NCBI GenBank assembly: GCA_947589725.1
Contig: CANQCQ010000077.1
Span: 1-5,043, forward strand
Source of the DNA: an uncultured Bacilli bacterium
GTDB taxonomy: Bacteria; Bacillota_I; Bacilli_A; RF39; UBA660
DNA length: 5,043 bases
Direction: 5' to 3'
The position numbers and the translations under genes were made by a program. How positions within the stretch are numbered: the stretch's first letter is position 1; every line of letters begins with the position of its first letter. Shown in pieces: positions 1 to 5,043 of the stretch. Below the pieces are notes generated by a model that worked only from the letters and a program-made list of their open reading frames with translations, was not told the origin of the DNA and ran no database searches.

Positions 1-902
1 TAGCCACTATAATGATTAGCTAGCATACCTATAAAAGCAACTATAGTTTTACCACTACCAACATCTCCTTGTAATAATCTATTCATTCTGTAAGGAGAAG
101 ATAAATCTTTAATTAAATCATTAACAGCCTTGGTTTGATCACCAGTTAAATTAAAGGGAATAGTTTCTATAAATTTATCAATTTTTTCTCTATCAATATT
201 TCTTGATAAACCAGTACGTTGCTTTTTATTTTGATATTTCAAATAATTAATCTTAAACATAAAACTAAAAAATTCTTCATATTTCAGTCTTATCTTTACC
301 TCTTTTAATTTTTCAATAGTACTAGGATTATGAATAATATTTAGAGAAGTTTTTTTATTTAAAAAATGATATTTATCAATATAATATTCAGGAATATAAT
401 CATTTACATCTTTACCAAACATAAGCAAAGCCATATTTATATAAGTTGACATATTTTTATTTGTAAGTCCTGTAGTACAGTGATATACTGGTTCAATTTT
501 AACTGTATTAGATAATGTCCCTATTTTTATATCACTTGCGGTAATTACATTTTTACTTTTATCTAACTTTCCTATAACAGTAACACCAGTACCAACTGTT
601 AACTGACTTTTAAGAAATGCTCTATTAAAGATAGATACACCAACTACACCAGATAGTGTTACAAGTCTAAAATTCATTTTATTAAGTCCCGCTTTAAATC
701 TCATAAGCATAGGAACACTTTCTATTTTTCCATCTATAACGATTTTTCCACCATCTTCTACTTCACTTAATGTATCTCTTTTTAAAATATCATAGCGAAA
801 TGGATAATGAGTGACTAAATCTTCTATAGTATTTATATTAATTTTATTTAATAAAGAAAGGGATTTAGGTCCAATACCTTTTACATCTTTTAATTCTGTC
901 AA
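1..902 (-). CDS. recG: ATP-dependent DNA helicase RecG, N-terminal 300 residues (partial, cut by the left window edge)
   Basis: RecG is a monomeric superfamily 2 DNA translocase that remodels stalled replication forks and Holliday junctions. The visible part begins LTELKDVKGIGPKS (helix-hairpin-helix-like RecG start), followed by the OB-fold wedge region at about residues 55-150 (FRLVTLSGVVGVSIFNRAF). Then come KYEEFF, IPFNLTGDQTKAV (Q-motif-like) and SSPYRMNRLLQGDVGSGKT, whose Walker A has G279, K285 and T286. This matches Firmicute RecG closely in order and spacing. The family is about 680 residues long, so the remaining helicase motifs lie outside the window. I chose the TTG at 900-902 because AAGGAAG lies 8 nt upstream of it. 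An in-frame GTG at 909-911 would add three residues and cannot be excluded. The gene has its own promoter and is separated from nifJ, on the same strand, by a terminator. Identity is near certain. Confidence 0.96.
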   Translation of the reverse strand, partial: MTELKDVKGIGPKSLSLLNKININTIEDLVTHYPFRYDILKRDTLSEVEDGGKIVIDGKIESVPMLMRFKAGLNKMNFRLVTLSGVVGVSIFNRAFLKSQLTVGTGVTVIGKLDKSKNVITASDIKIGTLSNTVKIEPVYHCTTGLTNKNMSTYINMALLMFGKDVNDYIPEYYIDKYHFLNKKTSLNIIHNPSTIEKLKEVKIRLKYEEFFSFMFKINYLKYQNKKQRTGLSRNIDREKIDKFIETIPFNLTGDQTKAVNDLIKDLSSPYRMNRLLQGDVGSGKTIVAFIGMLANHYSG

Positions 903-910
903 GTATATCA

Positions 911-921
911 CTTCCTTCCTT
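911..921 (-). promoter_or_regulatory. recG ribosome binding site
   Basis: Read on the minus strand this is AAGGAAGGAAG, a tandemly repeated purine-rich Shine-Dalgarno sequence. The 3' copy sits 8 nt before the TTG start, while the 5' copy is at workable spacing for the alternative GTG at 909-911. It therefore supports translation here but does not settle the start codon alone. Confidence 0.75.
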
Positions 922-925
922 GCAT

Positions 926-954
926 ATTATACCATATTTTTTTAAACTAACCAA
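926..954 (-). promoter_or_regulatory. recG promoter with extended -10 box
   Basis: On the minus strand TGGTATAAT (934-926) is a perfect extended -10 (TG-N-TATAAT). A weak -35-like TTGGTT (954-949) lies 17 bp upstream. The expected transcription start near 919 gives a very short leader (under 20 nt) before the TTG start, with at least the 3' part of the ribosome binding site inside it. Weak -35 elements are common with extended -10 promoters. Confidence 0.65.
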
Positions 955-1023
955 AAATTTTTAGAAAAAAATTATTGAACATATTCCTTAGATAAATAAA
1001 AATTAAAAAAATCAAAAATTTTA
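935..1023. other. Extremely AT-rich spacer between two divergent promoters, possible UP element
   Basis: Between the recG and small RNA promoters the sequence is only about 13% G+C (hand count over 941-1030). It has several A-tracts and no credible reading frame. The A-tracts at roughly 1000-1023 directly abut the -35 box at 1024, which is where an UP element contacted by the RNA polymerase alpha subunits would lie. The UP-element reading is an inference from composition and position. Confidence 0.4.
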
Positions 1024-1052
1024 TTGACAAAAAAACCTTTTTCAATTAGTAT
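1024..1052 (+). promoter_or_regulatory. Promoter of the small RNA
   Basis: A perfect -35 box TTGACA (1024-1029) and a -10 box TAGTAT (1047-1052) are separated by exactly 17 bp, the optimal spacing for the housekeeping sigma factor. Transcription should begin around A1057 to A1060, right at the base of the first hairpin. A second -10-like TATAAG (1050-1055) is 20 bp from the -35 and fits less well. Confidence 0.75.
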
Positions 1053-1105
1053 AAGAACTACCAATTCGGTATTAGGCGAATTGGTCGCTAGTATCACACT
1101 AGCCA

Positions 1106-1153
1106 ACCCCTTTTTATTCTTTTTGGAAGCCGTCTCTCAGGGGGTACGGCTTC
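1106..1153 (+). other. Possible pseudoknot in the small RNA
   Basis: ACCCC at 1106-1110 is perfectly complementary to GGGGT at 1141-1145, which lies in the loop of hairpin 3 (stem 1126-1133 with 1146-1153). The second pairing directly abuts the hairpin stem, so the two helices (5 bp and 8 bp) could stack into a quasi-continuous 13-bp helix. A 15-nt U-rich stretch (1111-1125) and a 7-nt stretch (1134-1140) would connect them. The complementarity is seen directly; formation in the cell is inferred. Confidence 0.5.
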
Positions 1154-1167
1154 TTAGATTAAAAACT

Positions 1168-1199
1168 AAAAGAGATAGGAATGCCGCCTATCTCTTTTT
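1168..1199. terminator. Bidirectional intrinsic terminator shared by the small RNA and nifJ
   Basis: A perfect 12-bp inverted repeat (1168-1179 with 1187-1198, core GAGATAGG/CCTATCTC) encloses the 7-nt loop AATGCCG. On the plus strand the core stem is followed by TTTTTG, ending the small RNA. On the minus strand it is followed by TTTTAGTTTTT, about 40 nt after the nifJ stop codon, so the same hairpin should also end nifJ transcripts coming from the other side. Confidence 0.85.
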
Positions 1200-1238
1200 G
1201 TATTGTAAATTAAAATCTAATATTATTCATAAAATAAA

Positions 1239-4200
1239 CTAGTCTTTTTTATTAGCTAAAGATTCATAATATTTATACCTTTCTTCAGCATTCTTTTGAT
1301 TAATTTCTAATAAATCTTTTGCATTTTTATTCAATTTAGATAAAGATTTATATCTATCTTCTCCCAAAATAAATTCTTTATACTTACTAAAATCTGCATC
1401 ACTATCCATTTTAAATTCCTTAGTAATAGGATTATAATGAAATATTGGAAAATATCCAGACATTGTTGCATTTTTTTCTTCATTAAGACTATTTTTCATT
1501 CCTTTAATTATTCCTTGAGCAATACATGGAGAGTAAGCAATTATTATAGATGGTCCATCATAAGATTCAGCTTCTTTTAATACTTTAACGGCTTGCAGTG
1601 GATTTGCTCCAAGTGATATTGCTGCAACATAAACATGAGGATACATTAAAGCAATTTTTGCTAAATCTTTTTTAGCTGTCTTCTTACCTGCACTTGCGAA
1701 TTTTGCAACTGCACCTAATCTTGTAGATTTAGATGATTGACCACCAGTATTAGAATAAACTTCAGTATCAAGCACTAAAATATTTACATTTTCGTGATTT
1801 GCTAAAACATGGTCTATTCCATTATAACCAATATCATATGCCCAACCATCACCACCAATTATCCAAAATGACCTAGGCATAATAAAATCTTTTAGTTTTA
1901 AAAGTCCATCTATTCTAGTTTCATCAATTACAGTTAATAATTCTTTTGCAGTATCATAATTAACTTCTTGAGCATAAGCCTTATAAATTGGTTGTTCAGA
2001 TTTTTTAACAACTTTTATATTATTATTAATCATATTAACAATTCTATTTTTCATTGCCAAATCTGCAATTTTCATTCCATAACCAAATTCTGCATTATCT
2101 TCAAATAAAGAGTTTGCCCATGGTACAGACCAAACAGTTGAAGGCATACTAGCACTATAAATTGAAGAACATCCAGTTGCATTGGCAACTACCATCCTAT
2201 CTCCAAATAATTGACTAACAAGTTTTAAATAAGCCGTTTCTCCACAACCAGCACAAGCTCCTGGAAATTCAAACTTAGGAGTTTTAAATTGACTTCCCTT
2301 AACTGTATTCGTTGGCATTACATCATCCTTATGTGAAACTTCTTCATACAAATATTTATAATCTTGCTCTTGGCCAGTTTCAGTAATGAAAGCTTTCATT
2401 TTCATCACAAGAGCTTTTGCACCTTTTTTACCAGGACAAACTTCTGCACATAAGCCACATCCTGTACAGTCAGAAGTACTAACACCAATAGAGAATTTCC
2501 AATCCTTATCCTTTATATTTGCATCTAATAAATTTTTATTTAATGATTCAGGAGCATCTATAACTTCCTTTTCATTTAATAAGAAAGGTCTAATTACTGA
2601 ATGAGGACAAACTAAACTACATAAATTACAAGATATACAATTTTGTCCTATATAACATGGAATAACTTCACTAAAATCTCTTTTATCAAATTTACTAGTT
2701 CCAGCTTCAATTCCACCATCAGGCATCTTAATAAAATTACTTACACTCAAGCAATCTCCTTCCATACCATTTATAACTTGGTACATAGTTTTCTTATTAT
2801 TATAATATTCCTCATCAAAATCAACATATGGTAATTTTACAGGAGTTAATTTTTCAATACATGCATCAATAGCTTGAATATTTTTATTTATTATGTCTCC
2901 ACCTTTATTAGCAAATTTAATTGATAAGTTTTCTTTAATCTTATTTATTGCAAACTCAAAATCAATGATTTTTCCCATCTTAAAAATTAAAGTTTCCATA
3001 ATAGTACTAATTTTTCCATTTAACCCTACATCATTTGCAATTTTACTTGCATCAACAATAAACATTTTTATATTTCTAGTCTGCAATATTTTCTTATCAT
3101 GAGATGTCATTATACTTAATACTTCATCCTTATTTTTACTAGTATTAAGAATAAATATACCCTTATCTTTAATTCTATCAAGTACTTTTAATTTTTTAAG
3201 ATATGCATCTTTCGTACATACAATTAAACTAGCCTTTTCAACATAATAAGTACTTCTAATAGTTTTTTTACTAAATCTTAAATGTGATATAGTAACTCCA
3301 CCACTCTTTTTAGAATCATATTGATAATATCCTTGTACAAATGCATTGGTATAAGTTCCTGTTATTTTCATTAAATCTTTTGAGGCAGAAACCATACCAT
3401 CACTTCCAAATCCATATACTAAAAATTCTATATTATCACTAGGTAAACAGAAATTTTCATCATATGGTATAGATAAATTTGTTATATCATCTTTAATTCC
3501 AAGAGTAAAATTACTATGCATATCTCTAGTATCTAAATAATCATATAAACCTTTTATCATAGCAGGAGTAGTATTTTTACTTGATAGTCCATATCTACCA
3601 CCAAAAATAGTTACTTTTGCGTCAACTTCCTTAATAGTTTTTACAACATCTAAAAATAAAGGCTCACCATTAGAACCAGCTTCTTTAGTTCTATCTAATA
3701 CAGCAATCTTCTTAACTGTTTTAGGTAAAGCTTTTAAAAAATATTTTGAACTAAAAGGTCTATATAAATGTACTTCAACTAAACCTATATTTTCTTTCTT
3801 CTTATCTACCAAATAATCGATAGTTTCTTTTATAGTCTCACATACAGACCCCATTGCAACAATTACTTTTGTAGCTGTTAGAGAACCATAATAATTAAAA
3901 GGCTTATAATTTTCTCCCGTTATTTTATTTATTTGTTCCATATAACTATTAACTATATCTGGAACTTTATCATAATATTCATTTCTAACTTCTGTTGCTT
4001 GAAAATATATATCTTCATTTTGAGCTGTTCCATGAATAATTGGCTTATTAGGATTTAAAGCTCTATTTCTAAATTGGTCTAATGCTTTTATATCTATTAA
4101 TTTTTTTAATTTATCAGTATCTATTACTTCTACTTTTTGTAATTCATGACTTGTTCTAAATCCATCAAAGAAATTAATAAATGGAATACTTGATTTAATT

Positions 4201-4670
4201 GCTGCTAAATGAGCTACTCCAGTTAAATCCATTACTTGTTGAACTGAAGATGTTGCTAGCATAGCAAATCCCGTACTTCTTGTTGCATAAACATCTTGAT
4301 GATCTCCAAAGATTGATAAAGCATGTGTCGCAATACTTCTTGCTGCTACATTAATAACACAAGGTAGCATTTCTCCAGCAATTTTGTACATATTTGGAAT
4401 CATTAATAAAAGTCCTTGACTTGCTGTATAAGAAGTAGTTAAACAACCCGAAAGAAGAGAACCATGTATCATACCAGCAGCTCCAGCTTCACTTTCCATT
4501 TCTACTACTTTAACAGGAGTATCAAAATAATTTAATTTTCCTTCATTACTCCATTTATCTGTTAACTCTGCCATTGGAGATGCAGGTGTAATTGGATAAA
4601 TTCCTGCTACTTCTGTAAAATTATATGAAACATATGCGGCTGCTTCATTACCATCCATTATCTTCTTCAT
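1239..4670 (-). CDS. nifJ: Pyruvate:ferredoxin (flavodoxin) oxidoreductase, complete, 1143 residues
   Basis: This cytoplasmic enzyme oxidises pyruvate with CoA to acetyl-CoA and CO2 and passes two electrons to ferredoxin or flavodoxin, feeding acetate/ATP and hydrogen or redox metabolism in anaerobes. The family's fused single-chain order is visible. First is the alpha domain (YPITPASPMAE at 25-35, EMESEAGAAGMIHG at 57-70, FGDHQDVYATRS at 121-132). A gamma-type domain follows in the middle (YGFGSDGM, SGGVTISHLRFS). Next are two ferredoxin-type 4Fe-4S sites (C678, C681, C684, C688 and C735, C738, C741, C745). Last is the beta domain with proximal-cluster cysteines C806, C809, C834 and C1049 and the thiamine diphosphate motif from GGDGW (939) to SNTGGQ (978). 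Every expected ligand is present. I start at the ATG at 4668-4670, with AAAGGA 9 nt upstream; the longer frame to 4715 runs over the promoter. Only 94 residues follow C1049, fewer than in Desulfovibrio africanus. The stop is TAG. Confidence 0.98.
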   Translation of the reverse strand: MKKIMDGNEAAAYVSYNFTEVAGIYPITPASPMAELTDKWSNEGKLNYFDTPVKVVEMESEAGAAGMIHGSLLSGCLTTSYTASQGLLLMIPNMYKIAGEMLPCVINVAARSIATHALSIFGDHQDVYATRSTGFAMLATSSVQQVMDLTGVAHLAAIKSSIPFINFFDGFRTSHELQKVEVIDTDKLKKLIDIKALDQFRNRALNPNKPIIHGTAQNEDIYFQATEVRNEYYDKVPDIVNSYMEQINKITGENYKPFNYYGSLTATKVIVAMGSVCETIKETIDYLVDKKKENIGLVEVHLYRPFSSKYFLKALPKTVKKIAVLDRTKEAGSNGEPLFLDVVKTIKEVDAKVTIFGGRYGLSSKNTTPAMIKGLYDYLDTRDMHSNFTLGIKDDITNLSIPYDENFCLPSDNIEFLVYGFGSDGMVSASKDLMKITGTYTNAFVQGYYQYDSKKSGGVTISHLRFSKKTIRSTYYVEKASLIVCTKDAYLKKLKVLDRIKDKGIFILNTSKNKDEVLSIMTSHDKKILQTRNIKMFIVDASKIANDVGLNGKISTIMETLIFKMGKIIDFEFAINKIKENLSIKFANKGGDIINKNIQAIDACIEKLTPVKLPYVDFDEEYYNNKKTMYQVINGMEGDCLSVSNFIKMPDGGIEAGTSKFDKRDFSEVIPCYIGQNCISCNLCSLVCPHSVIRPFLLNEKEVIDAPESLNKNLLDANIKDKDWKFSIGVSTSDCTGCGLCAEVCPGKKGAKALVMKMKAFITETGQEQDYKYLYEEVSHKDDVMPTNTVKGSQFKTPKFEFPGACAGCGETAYLKLVSQLFGDRMVVANATGCSSIYSASMPSTVWSVPWANSLFEDNAEFGYGMKIADLAMKNRIVNMINNNIKVVKKSEQPIYKAYAQEVNYDTAKELLTVIDETRIDGLLKLKDFIMPRSFWIIGGDGWAYDIGYNGIDHVLANHENVNILVLDTEVYSNTGGQSSKSTRLGAVAKFASAGKKTAKKDLAKIALMYPHVYVAAISLGANPLQAVKVLKEAESYDGPSIIIAYSPCIAQGIIKGMKNSLNEEKNATMSGYFPIFHYNPITKEFKMDSDADFSKYKEFILGEDRYKSLSKLNKNAKDLLEINQKNAEERYKYYESLANKKD

Positions 4671-4679
4671 ATTTATTAT

Positions 4680-4685
4680 TCCTTT
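4680..4685 (-). promoter_or_regulatory. nifJ ribosome binding site
   Basis: AAAGGA on the minus strand lies 9 nt before the ATG at 4668-4670. It decides the start codon: the first possible ATG in the open frame, at 4713-4715, has no such sequence and lies upstream of the -10 box. Confidence 0.8.
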
Positions 4686-4695
4686 CATATTATAT

Positions 4696-4704
4696 ATTAT
4701 AACA
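4696..4704 (-). promoter_or_regulatory. nifJ promoter, extended -10 box
   Basis: TGTTATAAT on the minus strand is a perfect extended -10 (TG-N-TATAAT). It predicts a start near 4688-4690 and a leader of about 20 nt that still contains the ribosome binding site. The position for a -35 box (about 4719-4724) falls in the T-tract of the upstream gene's terminator and shows no match to TTGACA. A second TATAAT at 4694-4689 would start transcription at or inside the ribosome binding site, so it is less likely. Confidence 0.65.
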
Positions 4705-4716
4705 TAATTGAGCATG

Positions 4717-4758
4717 AAAAAAAGATAGAATAACTGTCTAATCTAGTCATCTATCTTC
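4717..4758 (-). terminator. Intrinsic terminator of the BspA-like gene
   Basis: On the minus strand an 8-bp stem AAGATAGA/TCTATCTT (4757-4750 with 4729-4722) is extended inward by a 5-bp stem TGACT/AGTTA (4749-4745 with 4735-4731, one G-U pair) after a one-base bulge at 4730. The loop is 9 nt. The stem runs into seven T residues (4723-4717). It starts about 11 nt after the BspA-like stop codon and ends just before the nifJ promoter, insulating the two genes. Confidence 0.85.
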
Positions 4759-4768
4759 AAAACTATAT

Positions 4769-5043
4769 TTAATGCTTCCAAATTGGAGGATTTATTTTAT
4801 TTGCTACTCCCTTATTAAATTCAGTATAATTTGTCACATTATCTACATTCCATTTAGATAAATCTAAATAATAATTTTCAGCTTTAAAAACAGAATGATA
4901 AAACATGGAATGCATATCTATTACATTCTTTGTATCCCAAGAACTTATATTACCAATATTCCATTTTGTTGCATAGTCTCCACAATCATTAAACATATAA
5001 TTCATATATTTTACATTGCTTGTTTTCCATTTGCCAATATTTC
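4769..5043 (-). CDS. BspA-like (DUF285) repeat protein, C-terminal 90 residues (partial, cut by the right window edge)
   Basis: The frame stays open to the window edge, so the first internal Met near 5005 is not the start. The visible part carries three repeat units about 30 residues apart, around W5, W35 and W64 of the visible segment: WKTSNVKYMNYMF, WDTKNVIDMHSMF and WNVDNVTNYTEFN. The pattern W-x-T/V-x-N-V-x-x-M-x-x-M-F is that of BspA-like/DUF285 leucine-rich-type repeats. Such proteins are usually large and exported, and are implicated in adhesion or host contact. The third unit has lost both Met residues and probably caps the array. The protein ends NPPIWKH, without an LPXTG motif, a transmembrane segment or a charged tail, so any surface attachment must come from the unseen N-terminal part, for instance a lipoprotein signal. 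Family assignment is firm; location and function are inferred. Confidence 0.88.
   Translation of the reverse strand, partial: NIGKWKTSNVKYMNYMFNDCGDYATKWNIGNISSWDTKNVIDMHSMFYHSVFKAENYYLDLSKWNVDNVTNYTEFNKGVANKINPPIWKH

Larger units (their letters stand above)
1057..1199 (+). ncRNA. Candidate structured small RNA, about 143 nt, family not recognised
   Basis: This is a G+C-rich island (about 43% over 1061-1200) beside about 13% G+C flanking DNA, with its own promoter and terminator. Hairpin 1 pairs 1060-1068 with 1077-1085 (9 bp, perfect, loop GTATTAGG). Hairpin 2 pairs 1087-1092 with 1098-1103 (6 bp, loop ATCAC). Hairpin 3 pairs 1126-1133 with 1146-1153 (8 bp, perfect, 12-nt loop CTCTCAGGGGGT). 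Hairpin 4 is the terminator. A U-rich linker (1111-1124) separates hairpins 2 and 3. The RNA would start at hairpin 1, leaving almost no free 5' end. No gene follows on the plus strand, so it is a stand-alone transcript rather than a leader. I see no tmRNA tRNA-like domain, no SRP RNA GGAAG/AGCA signature, no T-box motif and no long 6S-type rod. Its function is unknown. Confidence 0.7.

Noticed and set aside
1057..1199. Assignment of the small RNA to tmRNA, SRP RNA, 6S RNA, RNase P RNA, a T-box or a tracrRNA
   Set aside because: The tRNA-like ends, conserved SRP loop, long bulged rod, RNase P core and T-box sequence are not visible. There is no cas gene or repeat array in the window. The GGGGGTAC loop only loosely resembles a T-box, and no downstream gene is present on that strand.
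1024..1242. A 72-codon open frame on the plus strand across the intergenic region
   Set aside because: Its TTG start is the -35 box itself, it has no ribosome binding site, and it runs through perfect hairpins and the terminator. The composition is explained by RNA structure.
2386..3102. Three short plus-strand open frames (2386-2604, 2643-2834, 2893-3102)
   Set aside because: They lie antisense within the well-conserved nifJ gene and have no ribosome binding sites or recognisable domains. They are shadows of the real coding strand.
4671..4715. An N-terminal extension of nifJ starting at 4715
   Set aside because: It overlaps the extended -10 box and the leader, while the ATG at 4670 has a good ribosome binding site and matches the usual family start (MDGNEAAAYVSY).
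1..5043. UGA recoded as tryptophan, as in mycoplasmas
   Set aside because: All tryptophans seen in nifJ and the BspA-like gene use TGG and no reading frame contains an internal TGA, so there is no support for recoding, although the window cannot exclude it.
1..5043. CRISPR arrays, insertion sequences, tRNA or rRNA genes
   Set aside because: No regularly spaced direct repeats, transposase motifs, terminal inverted repeats or tRNA/rRNA signatures were found on either strand.

Overview
The window reads as chromosomal DNA from a very AT-rich, anaerobic, fermentative bacterium of the Firmicutes/Mollicutes type. This rests on four things seen in the sequence: A/T-dominated codon use, Firmicute-like promoters (extended -10 boxes) with AAGGA-type ribosome binding sites, a single-chain pyruvate:ferredoxin oxidoreductase, and a BspA-like (DUF285) repeat protein of a kind common in gut Firmicutes and Mollicutes. 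Tryptophan codons in the visible genes are TGG, and none of the three reading frames contains an internal TGA, so nothing points to a recoded UGA. A closer taxonomic placement cannot be supported from this window.

Layout: all three protein genes lie on the minus strand. Bases 1-902 hold the first 300 codons of recG, cut by the left edge after the Walker A motif. Bases 903-1238 carry no protein gene. They contain the recG promoter, an extremely AT-rich spacer and, on the plus strand, a compact G+C-rich island. The island has a near-consensus promoter, three stable hairpins, a possible pseudoknot and an intrinsic terminator, and I interpret it as a stand-alone small RNA gene of about 143 nt. 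Bases 1239-4670 hold a complete nifJ/por gene of 1143 residues with all cysteine and thiamine diphosphate motifs. Bases 4671-4768 hold the nifJ promoter and the terminator of the next gene. Bases 4769-5043 are the 3' end of a BspA-like repeat protein gene, cut by the right edge.

Each gene appears to be its own transcription unit. The BspA-like gene ends in a terminator directly upstream of the nifJ promoter. nifJ ends at a terminator hairpin that works in both directions and is shared with the convergent small RNA. recG has its own promoter, divergent from the small RNA promoter. The protein genes are functionally unrelated: DNA repair, central fermentative metabolism and a probable surface protein. 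The part most worth attention is the small RNA locus, which I cannot assign to a known RNA family.
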